Shown: piece after piece, positions 14,907 through 23,411 of the stretch
Layout: each line of letters opens with the position of its first letter
Numbering within the stretch: the first letter of the stretch is position 1
Source: an uncultured Erysipelotrichaceae bacterium
GTDB lineage: Bacteria; Bacillota_I; Bacilli_A; Erysipelotrichales; Erysipelotrichaceae
Assembly: GCA_937957895.1 (NCBI GenBank)
Contig: CALFEZ010000308.1
Location: forward strand, 1 to 37,456
Reading direction: 5' to 3'
DNA length: 37,456 bases
Notes under the pieces: model-generated
Told to the model about the DNA's origin: nothing
Seen by the model: the letters and a program-made list of their open reading frames with translations, nothing else
Databases searched by the model: none
Program-made: the position numbers and the translations under genes

Positions 14907-17339
14907 ATGGAAGAAAACAAACAAATCAAAAATGTGAATATCACTTCTGAAATGAAAACTTCCTTTTTGGATTATGCAATGTCTGTTATTGTTGCCAGAG
15001 CGTTGCCTGATGTTCGAGATGGTCTGAAACCTGTTCATCGAAGGATTTTGTATGCGATGAACGATCTGGGGATGCATAGTGACAAACCTTACAAGAAATC
15101 TGCGAGGATCGTAGGGGAAGTGATCGGTAAGTACCATCCTCATGGAGATGTTGCAGTGTATGAGACTATGGTTCGTATGGCTCAGGATTTTTCATATAGA
15201 CATATGTTGGTCGATGGACATGGTAACTTCGGCTCAGTCGATGGAGATAGCGCAGCAGCTATGCGTTATACCGAAGCCAGAATGTCAAAGATCGCCATGG
15301 AGTTGATCAAAGACATCCAAAAAGATACGATTGATTTTGTTGATAATTATGACGGAGAAGAGAAAGAACCTTCAGTATTGCCTTCTTACTTTCCAAACAT
15401 GCTTGTCAACGGGGCTACCGGCATCGCTGTCGGTATGGCAACCAATATCCCTCCTCATAATCTTGGTGAAACGATCGATGCAACGATTTCAATCATGGAG
15501 AATCCTGAAATCGAGATGATAGAACTGATGGATGTGATCAAAGGACCTGATTTTCCAACAGGTGGATACATCCTGGGAAGGGCTGGCATCAAAGCAGCAT
15601 ACGAAACAGGTAAAGGATCGATAATCATACGATCGAAAGCCGATATCGTTGAAACACAAACAGGAAAAAAACGCATCATCGTTTCTGAGATACCATATCA
15701 AGTGAATAAGGCGACTCTTGTTGAGAAGATCGCAGCTTTAGTACGTGAGAAGCAAATCGAAGGCATCACGGATCTCCGTGACGAATCGAATCGTGATGGC
15801 ATACGCATAGTTATTGAGTTGAGAAAGGATGTACAAGCAGAAGTCATACTAAATCAACTGTATCGCATGAGTTCGATGCAGACGAGTTTTGGTATCAATA
15901 TGCTGGGATTGGTCGAGGGTGCTCCAAAACAGATGGGCATCAAAGAAGCCTTGGGTGTTTATATCGATCATCAAAAAGAAGTTGTTAGACGGAGAGTTAG
16001 CTTTGAGTTGAATAAAGCACTTGAACGTGCTCATATTTTGGAAGGGTTGCGTATCGCATTGGATAATATTGATGAAATCATCAGTATCATCCGGTCTTCA
16101 ATTGATGATCAAACCGCAATGGCTACCATGATCGAGAGATTTGGTTTGAGTGAGATCCAAGCAAAAGCGATCATGGACATGCGATTACGTCGTTTGACCG
16201 GACTTGAAAGAGATAAAATAGAAGACGAGTACATACAATTACAAGAGGCGATCGCTGATTACAAAGATATCTTAGAGAAAGAATCAAGAGTTGAAAACAT
16301 CGTAAAAGAGCAACTTTTGGAGATCAAACGGAGGTTTTCCGATCAACGCAGGACTGAAATACTGGATTCAGCACTCGATATGCAAGATGAAGATTTGATT
16401 CCGGTAGAAGATGTTGTGATCGCATTGACTCTCAACGGGTATATCAAGCGAACTACAGTAGATACTTATCACATCCAAAACCGTGGAGGTAAGGGTGTAA
16501 AGGGAATGACAACCCATTCAGACGATATCGTGGACCAGTTCATGTTCATGAGCACACATGATTTTCTTTTGCTTTTTACAAACTTTGGAAAAGTCTATAG
16601 GATCAAAGGATATCAAGTTCCTCAATCAGGAAGAACAGCAAAAGGATTACCTGTTGTCAACCTACTGAATTTGAACAAAGAGGAAAAAGTAAGAGCTCTT
16701 GTTTCCATCAAAAACGACGATCAATCAAGTTATTTGATCTTTGCAACGAAACAAGGATTAGTGAAGCGGGTCAAAGTGGATGAATTCGAGTCGATTCGAC
16801 AATCAGGCAAAATAGCGATCCGTCTCAATGATGATGACGAGTTGATTGCTGTCAAACAAACCTCAGGAGATGATGAAATCATCATTGCCGGATCCAACGG
16901 CAAAGCAGTTCGTTTTAATGAAAAACATGTTAGAGCCATGGGCCGTAGTGCAGCAGGGGTACTTGGGTTCAAAACAGATGGATCAGTTGTTGTTGGCATG
17001 ACGACCGATAAAGAAGGAACTTATCTACTGGCAATCACCGAAAGAGGATATGGTAAGAAGTCAGAATTAGATGAATATCGACTGACAAATCGCGGTGTAA
17101 AAGGGGTTAAGACGATCAATCTTACTGATAAGAATGGTGAGTTAGTGACCCTCAGGGCCTTGGAAGGACATGAAGACTTGCTGATCGTTACGGACGGAGG
17201 GCAAGTAATCAGGATTTCTGCCAAAGACATTGGTACATATGGAAGAAATACTCAAGGGGTCAAGTTGATCCAGATAAACAACGGAGCTAAAGTTTCATCC
17301 GTAGCAGTCATACCTAACAACCACAAAGAGCACGAATAG
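14907..17339 (+). CDS. gyrA: DNA gyrase subunit A
   Basis: GyrA makes and reseals the double-strand break in gyrase. The 810-residue protein has catalytic Tyr121 in AAMRYTEARMS and a long coiled coil around residues 370-480. The C-terminal beta-pinwheel has repeated blades; the GyrA-box-like segment is QNRGGKGVKG. At the quinolone contacts the helix reads HPHGDVAVYE, giving Val82 in place of the usual Ser and Glu86 as in Gram-positives. AAAGGAG precedes the start, 12 bases after gyrB. The gene ends in a terminator that overlaps its stop codon. Confidence 0.97.
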   Translation: MEENKQIKNVNITSEMKTSFLDYAMSVIVARALPDVRDGLKPVHRRILYAMNDLGMHSDKPYKKSARIVGEVIGKYHPHGDVAVYETMVRMAQDFSYRHMLVDGHGNFGSVDGDSAAAMRYTEARMSKIAMELIKDIQKDTIDFVDNYDGEEKEPSVLPSYFPNMLVNGATGIAVGMATNIPPHNLGETIDATISIMENPEIEMIELMDVIKGPDFPTGGYILGRAGIKAAYETGKGSIIIRSKADIVETQTGKKRIIVSEIPYQVNKATLVEKIAALVREKQIEGITDLRDESNRDGIRIVIELRKDVQAEVILNQLYRMSSMQTSFGINMLGLVEGAPKQMGIKEALGVYIDHQKEVVRRRVSFELNKALERAHILEGLRIALDNIDEIISIIRSSIDDQTAMATMIERFGLSEIQAKAIMDMRLRRLTGLERDKIEDEYIQLQEAIADYKDILEKESRVENIVKEQLLEIKRRFSDQRRTEILDSALDMQDEDLIPVEDVVIALTLNGYIKRTTVDTYHIQNRGGKGVKGMTTHSDDIVDQFMFMSTHDFLLLFTNFGKVYRIKGYQVPQSGRTAKGLPVVNLLNLNKEEKVRALVSIKNDDQSSYLIFATKQGLVKRVKVDEFESIRQSGKIAIRLNDDDELIAVKQTSGDDEIIIAGSNGKAVRFNEKHVRAMGRSAAGVLGFKTDGSVVVGMTTDKEGTYLLAITERGYGKKSELDEYRLTNRGVKGVKTINLTDKNGELVTLRALEGHEDLLIVTDGGQVIRISAKDIGTYGRNTQGVKLIQINNGAKVSSVAVIPNNHKEHE

Positions 17340-17352
17340 TGCTCTTTTATTG
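17325..17352 (+). terminator. intrinsic terminator of gyrA
   Basis: AAAGAGCAC, loop GAATA, GTGCTCTTT gives a 9-bp stem followed by TATTGT. The stop codon TAG lies at the loop-stem edge. Confidence 0.85.
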
Positions 17353-17364
17353 TATGAGGTTAAG

Positions 17365-17373
17365 TGGTAAAAT
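17365..17373 (+). promoter_or_regulatory. serS: extended -10 promoter element for serS
   Basis: TGGTAAAAT matches an extended -10 and lies in the same AAGTGGTAAAAT 12-mer seen before dnaN. It falls between the gyrA terminator and the parS site. Confidence 0.5.
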
Positions 17374-17400
17374 GAATTAGTCAATAAATCAAAAATGTGT

Positions 17401-17416
17401 TGTTTCACGTGAAACA
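17401..17416. other. parS: parS centromere site 1
   Basis: TGTTTCACGTGAAACA is a perfect 16-base palindrome matching the ParB consensus TGTTNCACGTGAAACA. It lies in the serS leader about 8.4 kb from dnaA. Confidence 0.93.
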
Positions 17417-17430
17417 TCTAAGGAGGGTAT

Positions 17431-18708
17431 ATGTTAGATATAAAATCGATTCGCGAGAACCCCCAGAAAATAATCGAAGACCTAAATAAACGAGGGGGAG
17501 ATTATTCGGTGATCAACGAAATCGTCGATTTGGATAAGCATAAAAGAGAAATTATCCAGGAAGTAGAAACACTGAAGAGTTTTCGAAACGAAGCATCTAA
17601 AAATATAGGACAACTTAAGAAAAAAGGAGAAGATGCGAGTGCTCTGATGGAAGAGGTAGCAGAAGCAAACAGCAAAATCGCTGTTTTGGATCAAGAACTT
17701 GCATCCATCGAGGATCAATTTCAGCAACGCATGTATTTTCTTCCGAATGTTCCACGTGAAACAATTCCTATTGGTTCAAACGAGGATGACAACAAGGTGT
17801 TACGTACACATTTGACGCCAAGGGTGTTCGAATTCGAGCCCAAAGCGCATTGGGATCTTGGGGTGTCGCTTGATATTTTGGATTTCGAGGGAGGAGCAAA
17901 AATCACAGGCACACGTTTTACAGTGTACAAAGGAATGGGTGCCAAACTCGAAAGAGCATTGATTAACTTCATGCTTGATCTTCACACAAGTGAGCATGGT
18001 TACACAGAGATGATGCCGCCGTTTATGGTCAATGCAGCCAGTATGTTTGGGACAGGACAACTTCCAAAGTTTGAGGAAGATGCCTTTAAGGTAGAACCAT
18101 TTGGGTATTATCTAGCCCCTACAGCCGAAGTCCCTGTAACGAATTATCATGCAAACGAGATCTTGTCATTGGAACAACTACCGATTTGTTATACGGCTTA
18201 CACACCTTGTTTCAGAGCAGAAGCTGGATCAGCAGGAAGAGATACTCGAGGAATCATAAGACAACATCAATTCAACAAGGTTGAGTTGGTCAAGTTTGTT
18301 GTACCTGAAGATTCAGAGGCAGAGTTGGAAAAACTTACCAACAATGCGGAAGAAGTTCTGAAAAGACTCGAACTTCCTTATCGTGTGGTCGAATTATGCA
18401 CTGGAGACCTTGGATTTAGCAGTTCACACACATATGACTTGGAAGTGTGGTTGCCTTCATCACAAACATTCCGTGAAATTTCTTCATGTTCGAATTTTGG
18501 AGACTTTCAGGCAAGAAGAGCAAACATTCGTTTTAGAAAAGAAGCAAAAGGGAAAAATGAGTTTGTTCATACCCTCAACGGATCCGGACTTGCCGTGGGA
18601 AGAACCGTTGCAGCAATTTTGGAGAACTATCAAAACGAAGATGGGAGTGTTACTATTCCTAATGCATTAAGAACATATTTTGGGGGCTTGGAAAAGATTG
18701 AAAAATAA
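17431..18708 (+). CDS. serS: serine-tRNA ligase
   Basis: SerRS charges tRNA-Ser and tRNA-Sec. The 425-residue protein has the N-terminal antiparallel coiled coil that grips the tRNA long arm (about residues 30-105). The class II catalytic core shows motif 2 (CFRAEAGSAGRDTRGIIRQH) and motif 3 (NGSGLAVGRTVAAILENYQ). The ATG follows AAGGAGGG. A second parS site is embedded in its reading frame. The end also carries the SRP RNA promoter. Its place after gyrA is common in Bacillota. Confidence 0.97.
   Translation: MLDIKSIRENPQKIIEDLNKRGGDYSVINEIVDLDKHKREIIQEVETLKSFRNEASKNIGQLKKKGEDASALMEEVAEANSKIAVLDQELASIEDQFQQRMYFLPNVPRETIPIGSNEDDNKVLRTHLTPRVFEFEPKAHWDLGVSLDILDFEGGAKITGTRFTVYKGMGAKLERALINFMLDLHTSEHGYTEMMPPFMVNAASMFGTGQLPKFEEDAFKVEPFGYYLAPTAEVPVTNYHANEILSLEQLPICYTAYTPCFRAEAGSAGRDTRGIIRQHQFNKVELVKFVVPEDSEAELEKLTNNAEEVLKRLELPYRVVELCTGDLGFSSSHTYDLEVWLPSSQTFREISSCSNFGDFQARRANIRFRKEAKGKNEFVHTLNGSGLAVGRTVAAILENYQNEDGSVTIPNALRTYFGGLEKIEK
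17748..17763. other. parS: parS centromere site 2, inside serS
   Basis: TGTTCCACGTGAAACA matches the consensus TGTTNCACGTGAAACA at every fixed position. It encodes part of NVPRETIP in SerRS and lies 347 bases from site 1. A coding-sequence location for parS is known in other bacteria. Confidence 0.85.
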
Positions 18709-18725
18709 TAGAAAACATGTATAAT
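18698..18725 (+). promoter_or_regulatory. promoter of the SRP RNA gene
   Basis: TTGAAA (18698-18703), 16 bases, TATAAT (18720-18725). The -10 ends seven bases before the RNA start, and the -35 is inside the last codons of serS. Confidence 0.75.
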
Positions 18726-18732
18726 TAAACGT

Positions 18733-18811
18733 GCTATCACAACATTACCTACTGAACCAGGTCAGGGTCGGAAGACAGCAGCCTTAAGGTGGCTCTTATG
18801 TGTGTGATAGC
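18733..18811 (+). ncRNA. ffs: signal recognition particle RNA (4.5S type)
   Basis: The about 79-base gene has closing arms GCTATCAC and GTGATAGC and the domain IV core GGTCAGGGTCGGAAGACAGC, which continues into AGCC; this core is recognised by Ffh. A T-rich tail (TTTTATTTTC) follows at once and completes a terminator. The RNA has no Alu domain, unlike the roughly 270-base Bacillus form. With Ffh it directs membrane proteins to SecYEG or YidC. It sits between serS and tadA; in Bacillus the order is tadA, SRP RNA, dnaX. Confidence 0.95.
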
Positions 18812-18835
18812 TTTTATTTTCTTTGGAGGGAACAT

Positions 18836-19285
18836 ATGGATACCGTGTTCATGGAAGAAGCTCTTATATTAGCAAAAATGGCATTCTCCAAGGATGAAGT
18901 GCCTGTAGGGTGCGTGATCGTCCTTGATGGCAAGATCATTGGCCAAGGTTACAACTCAAAAGAAGAGACGCAGAATCCTTTGCATCATGCAGAGTTGATT
19001 GCGATTGAGCAGGCAAGTAAAAACCTCGGATCATGGCGTTTGGATCGGTGTGAATTATATGTAACTCTAGAGCCATGTCCGATGTGTGCCGGAGCGATCA
19101 TACAATCAAGGATACAAACGGTGATTTTCGGAGCGTACGATGAAAAAGGAGGAAGCTTTGGCACTCTTTTCAACTTGAATGACATCAAAGGGTTCAATCA
19201 CTATCCAAAAATCATTCCAGGGATACTACTACAGGAGAGTAGAGATCTGCTGCAACAGTTTTTTAGAAGCAAACGATTGAAGTGA
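18836..19285 (+). CDS. tadA: tRNA(Arg) adenosine-34 deaminase
   Basis: TadA converts A34 to inosine in tRNA-Arg(ACG), widening its decoding. The 149-residue protein is a zinc deaminase with HAE at residues 51-53 (Glu53 catalytic) and PCPMC with Cys81 and Cys84. The segment KDEVPVGCVIVLDG is also typical. I chose the ATG at 18836, behind GGAGGG. A longer frame opens at 18800 inside the SRP RNA and is unlikely. Confidence 0.95.
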   Translation: MDTVFMEEALILAKMAFSKDEVPVGCVIVLDGKIIGQGYNSKEETQNPLHHAELIAIEQASKNLGSWRLDRCELYVTLEPCPMCAGAIIQSRIQTVIFGAYDEKGGSFGTLFNLNDIKGFNHYPKIIPGILLQESRDLLQQFFRSKRLK

Positions 19286-19347
19286 TTTTGATGCAACAAG
19301 AATGATTAGATATAAGGCTTTTCTTTCTTTTATGTGGCATTGTATTT

Positions 19348-19356
19348 TGCTATAAT
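19348..19356 (+). promoter_or_regulatory. dnaX: extended -10 promoter for dnaX-recR-fhs
   Basis: TGCTATAAT is a perfect extended -10, 24 bases before the dnaX start. No convincing -35 is present. Confidence 0.6.
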
Positions 19357-19379
19357 TAAGTAGAAAGTTGGGAGTTGTT

Positions 19380-21125
19380 ATGGCGTATAGAGCTCTTTAT
19401 CGAACATACCGCCCAGCAACCTTTGAAGAGGTCGTTGGACAGGAGCACATTGTACTCACAATACAAAATGCAATCAAAAAGAACAAGATAGCACATGCCT
19501 ATCTATTTTGTGGTCCAAGAGGGACAGGAAAAACGACAATAGCCAAATTGGTTGCTAAAAGTGTCAATTGCACATCGGATTCAGATGTGCCGTGCAATAC
19601 TTGCCATCATTGCAAATCGATTGCAGCAGGAACCCATCCCGATATTGTCGAAATCGATGCTGCAAGCAACAATGGGGTTGATGAGATCAGAGATCTTATC
19701 GAAAAAGTAAAATACTCGCCTATTGAAGCTAAATATAAAGTATATATTGTTGATGAAGTCCACATGTTATCCACAGGAGCTTTTAATGCGTTACTGAAGA
19801 CACTGGAGGAACCACCATCGCATGTGATTTTCATCTTGGCAACGACCGAACCTCACAAAGTGCTGCCCACGATCATTTCAAGATGCCAAAGATTCGATTT
19901 TACGAAAGTTCCACCTAAAGCGATTGCTGAAAGAGTAGAAAAAGTGCTCAAAATCGAGAAAATTTCCTATACAAAAGAAGTTGTAAGACTAATCAGCATT
20001 CTTGCAGAAGGCGGGTTAAGAGATGCACTGAGTATTCTCGAACAAGTTATCGCATATGCAAAAGATGAGTTAAAAGAGGAACATGTCTACAAAATCTATG
20101 GGATTTCCACCATCAAAGAGAAGATAGAACTTCTGGATTCTGTGTTCTCACAAAATGCTAAAAGCATTCTTCTTCAGCTGGACAATATTGAGAGAAAAAG
20201 CCACGATATCAAACGATTGACCAGTGATTTGATCGACATCTTAAAAGAAAGTGTGATTTTTAGTTACACAAAGGACGAAAGCATACTACAAATCATTACC
20301 AGTGAAGAAGCAGCGTTCATTTTATCCAAAAAAGGACCAGATGATTTGCTGTTGATGATCGATATATTGATCGATACATTCGAGAAATATCGAAACGCAA
20401 CAAACATCCATGCATATTTTGAAGTCTGCCTTCTAAAAATGATGAGTGCAGCAGACTTACATGTCGACGAACGGTCAAAATCAACGATAAAACCACTATC
20501 TTTAGAACCTGAGGGTGAAATCACACAAACACAGAAAATCAAAAGCAAACAGAAGCCAGCACCATCCAAGCAACCAGAGGTCATTGAACGAGATCCTACC
20601 AATAGTGATGAGATGGTTTTGGATCTGGAAGATGAAACATCGGATGAGATCGGCATAAGAAACTATTCGATAGAGGAAATCGTTCAATGCATGGTCGCTG
20701 CAGACAAGAACATGCGAATGAAGGAACAGAATCAGTGGCACTTGATCGAAGATTATGCACATGAACTTGAACATGCAAAGTATGCCCGGCATCTGATGCC
20801 TTCTGATATCGTTGTCAGTGGAGAGAAGTTTGTTGTTGTTGTGGTAAAATCAAAAGAAGTAGCAGATATGATCAATGACCCATCCCATGACAGTGAGTAT
20901 AAACTTCTTATGCAGAAAATCTTGGGCAGACCAAAACATGTCATAGCAATCACAAAGGATGTTTTTGAAACTGCTGTCATAGAGTATTTCAAGAGAACAG
21001 AAGAAAACAAACTTCCTGACCCAATTCAAATCGAAGAAGAGAAGCCAAAAAACGTTGGACCAAGCGTTGAAGAGAAGGCTTACGATCTATTTGGTGAAAA
21101 CATCGTAGTTTTAAACGAGGAGTAG
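19380..21125 (+). CDS. dnaX: DNA polymerase III subunits gamma/tau
   Basis: DnaX is the motor of the clamp loader that places DnaN on primed DNA. The 581-residue protein begins MAYRALYRTYRPATFEEVVGQ. Walker A GPRGTGKT is at 45-52, the zinc-binding cysteines are at 64, 72, 75 and 78, DEVHML is Walker B, and SRCQRFDF is present. The C-terminal third is charged and divergent, with a linker rich in Lys, Pro and Gln around residues 380-400. GGGAG lies just before the ATG. Only three bases separate it from recR. Confidence 0.97.
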   Translation: MAYRALYRTYRPATFEEVVGQEHIVLTIQNAIKKNKIAHAYLFCGPRGTGKTTIAKLVAKSVNCTSDSDVPCNTCHHCKSIAAGTHPDIVEIDAASNNGVDEIRDLIEKVKYSPIEAKYKVYIVDEVHMLSTGAFNALLKTLEEPPSHVIFILATTEPHKVLPTIISRCQRFDFTKVPPKAIAERVEKVLKIEKISYTKEVVRLISILAEGGLRDALSILEQVIAYAKDELKEEHVYKIYGISTIKEKIELLDSVFSQNAKSILLQLDNIERKSHDIKRLTSDLIDILKESVIFSYTKDESILQIITSEEAAFILSKKGPDDLLLMIDILIDTFEKYRNATNIHAYFEVCLLKMMSAADLHVDERSKSTIKPLSLEPEGEITQTQKIKSKQKPAPSKQPEVIERDPTNSDEMVLDLEDETSDEIGIRNYSIEEIVQCMVAADKNMRMKEQNQWHLIEDYAHELEHAKYARHLMPSDIVVSGEKFVVVVVKSKEVADMINDPSHDSEYKLLMQKILGRPKHVIAITKDVFETAVIEYFKRTEENKLPDPIQIEEEKPKNVGPSVEEKAYDLFGENIVVLNEE

Positions 21126-21128
21126 AGA

Positions 21129-21725
21129 ATGTACCCCAAAACATTTGAGAAATTGATTGAGGAACTGAAGAAGTTCCCAGGAGTTGGAAGTAAAACTGCG
21201 GAAAGATACGCATTTGATTTGCTGGATCGTTCCGATGAGGATATAGATGGATTGATATCGGTTTTGAATGAGGCAAAAGAAACACTCAAACCTTGCTCTA
21301 TCTGTGGAAACATAGCAAGCGGCGAGTTGTGTCCCATCTGCGAAAACAAAAACAGAGACAGTTCATTGATTTGTGTTGTTTCTTACCCTAAAGACATCAT
21401 AGCGATGGAGAAAATGGGGAAATACTATGGTCTGTACCATGTGTTGAATGGTGTCATATCAACATTTAAAGGTATTCTACCGGAAGATATCAATATTTCT
21501 TCCTTGATAGAACGAGTAGATGATTCTATCAAAGAAATCATCATTGCAACAAACCCAACACTTGAAGGCGAAACGACAGCCCAGTATATTGCAAGAAGAC
21601 TCAAAGATAAAGAGGTGGTGATAACGAGGTTGGCTTCAGGTTTACCTATGGGTGGAATGCTTGATTACGCAGATGAATTGACACTTATAAAAGCAATGGA
21701 GGGGAGAAAGAAGATAGAACTATGA
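21129..21725 (+). CDS. recR: recombination mediator RecR
   Basis: RecR forms a DNA-clamping ring that works with RecO and RecF in gap repair. The 198-residue protein has a helix-hairpin-helix (FPGVGSKTAERYAF, about 16-29) and a zinc finger of Cys56, Cys59, Cys68 and Cys71 (CSICG then CPIC). The Toprim domain includes KDIIAMEKMGKYYGLYHVLNG. It follows dnaX by three bases. The nucleoid protein gene ebfC (yaaK), which separates dnaX and recR in Bacillus, is absent. The stop overlaps the fhs start (ATGA). Confidence 0.96.
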   Translation: MYPKTFEKLIEELKKFPGVGSKTAERYAFDLLDRSDEDIDGLISVLNEAKETLKPCSICGNIASGELCPICENKNRDSSLICVVSYPKDIIAMEKMGKYYGLYHVLNGVISTFKGILPEDINISSLIERVDDSIKEIIIATNPTLEGETTAQYIARRLKDKEVVITRLASGLPMGGMLDYADELTLIKAMEGRKKIEL

Positions 21726-23386
21726 AAACAGACATCCAAATAGCACAAGAAAATCACATGGAGCCTATCGAGAAGATAGCCCGAAAAGCAAAAATCGACA
21801 TGGAGTACATCGAGCTTTATGGAAAACATAAAGCTAAAGTAGATTTAAAGATTTTCGAAAAGATCGAGACAAACAAAGATGGGAAGCTCATATTGGTTAC
21901 AGCGATCAGTCCGACCAAAGCAGGAGAAGGCAAATCAACAACTACAGTTGGTTTGTGCGACGGGTTGAGCATGCTCAACAAAATGGTTATAGGAACGTTA
22001 AGAGAACCATCTCTGGGACCGGTATTTGGGGTAAAAGGCGGAGCAACAGGAGGTGGATTTGCCCAGGTTGTGCCTATGGAGGACATCAACCTGCATTTTA
22101 ATGGGGATATCCATGCCGTAACAACAGCCAACAACCTAATTTGTGCAGCGATCGATAATCATATCTACCATGGCAATGCACTAAAGATCGACCCGGAAAA
22201 CATCGTGTTTAAAAGAGCTATGGACATGAATGACAGAGCTCTAAGAAGTATTACGGTTGCTCAGGATGATAGAAAAGCGATACCTCGTCATGATGGATTC
22301 AACATCACGGTTGCATCAGAAATCATGGCTATTCTATGCTTATCCAATTCGCTCCAAGATTTCAAGCAACGTGTTGAGCGAGTTGTCGTGGCATTTTCAT
22401 TGGAAAATGAACCAATTACAGTCAAAGATCTTCAAGTAGCAGGGGCTGTGACCATGATCGTGAAGGAAGCAATCAAACCAAATTTGGTTCAGACACTCGA
22501 AAAAACACCGATTTTGATTCATGGTGGACCATTTGCCAACATTGCTCACGGATGTAACTCGATCATAGCTACCAAAATGGCATTGAAGCTGGCTGATTTT
22601 GTCGTTACAGAAGCAGGATTTGGTGCTGATTTGGGTGCTCAAAAGTTCATGGACATCAAGTGTCCGACAGCAGGAATCTCACCTGATGCGGTCGTGTTGG
22701 TTGCGACAATAAGAGCTTTGAAGCTTCATGGTGGCATGCCTGTCGACCAATTAAAAGAAGAAGATATCGATGCTTTGGAAAAAGGAATCGAGAATCTTCA
22801 AAAACACATTGAAACGATAAGAAAGTATCGTGTTCCAGTAGTGGTTTCGGTCAATCGATTCGTTTCAGATACACATACTGAACTTCAGTGGATCCAAAAA
22901 TGGTGTTATGAGAATGATGTTGAGATGGTACTGAATGAATCATGGGCCAAAGGGGGAGCAGGAGCTTTGAAATTGGCTGAAAAGATCATCAGTGTATGCG
23001 AGAAAGAAAAGACTTTTGTTCCTTTGTTACTTAAAAAAGAAACATTGGCCGAAAAAATCGAGACGATCGCAACCGAAGTGTATGGAGCAGACGGGGTTCA
23101 ATATTCTGAAAAAGCTCTTAAGCAACTTGAAGAGTTCAAAAACCATGGTTGGAACAATCTAAAAGTTTGTATGGCGAAAAATCAGTATTCGTTGACAGAC
23201 GATCCAAAAAAACTTGGTAGACCAAGAGGATTCAACATACACATAAGAGAGCTTAGGATAAGCGCTGGAGCTGGTTTCGTTGTCGTTTTGACATCGGATG
23301 TCATGACAATGCCAGGTTTGCCTAAAGAACCAGCAGCAAACCGCATGGGGATCGACGAAAAAGGGAATATGTTTGGATTGTTCTAA
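21722..23386 (+). CDS. fhs: formate-tetrahydrofolate ligase
   Basis: Fhs uses ATP to join formate to tetrahydrofolate, making 10-formyl-THF for purines and initiator Met-tRNA. The 554-residue length is right. Landmarks are the phosphate loop SPTKAGEGKSTT near 63-74, GTLREPSLGPVFGVKGGATGGG, NRFVSDT and the C-terminal DVMTMPGLPKEPAANRMGID. Translation overlaps recR by four bases. The link with a repair operon is unusual but is plausibly a simple co-transcription. Confidence 0.97.
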   Translation: MKTDIQIAQENHMEPIEKIARKAKIDMEYIELYGKHKAKVDLKIFEKIETNKDGKLILVTAISPTKAGEGKSTTTVGLCDGLSMLNKMVIGTLREPSLGPVFGVKGGATGGGFAQVVPMEDINLHFNGDIHAVTTANNLICAAIDNHIYHGNALKIDPENIVFKRAMDMNDRALRSITVAQDDRKAIPRHDGFNITVASEIMAILCLSNSLQDFKQRVERVVVAFSLENEPITVKDLQVAGAVTMIVKEAIKPNLVQTLEKTPILIHGGPFANIAHGCNSIIATKMALKLADFVVTEAGFGADLGAQKFMDIKCPTAGISPDAVVLVATIRALKLHGGMPVDQLKEEDIDALEKGIENLQKHIETIRKYRVPVVVSVNRFVSDTHTELQWIQKWCYENDVEMVLNESWAKGGAGALKLAEKIISVCEKEKTFVPLLLKKETLAEKIETIATEVYGADGVQYSEKALKQLEEFKNHGWNNLKVCMAKNQYSLTDDPKKLGRPRGFNIHIRELRISAGAGFVVVLTSDVMTMPGLPKEPAANRMGIDEKGNMFGLF

Positions 23387-23411
23387 GAATCATTGAGGAG
23401 GTAACCACTCA

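Noticed and set aside
14667..15143. 158-codon minus-strand frame across the gyrB-gyrA junction
   Set aside because: It is a shadow of two conserved genes; its His-rich composition arises from the opposite strand.
17340..17430. T-box riboswitch before serS
   Set aside because: The leader is about 90 bases, lacks a T-box sequence and is occupied by a promoter and parS.
18800..18835. Upstream start of tadA
   Set aside because: It begins inside the SRP RNA and has no ribosome-binding site; GGAGGG precedes 18836.
20320..20345. A-rich run in dnaX as a programmed frameshift site for gamma
   Set aside because: The six A bases after TCC do not fit the A-AAA-AAG heptamer in the reading frame, and no stimulating stem is evident.
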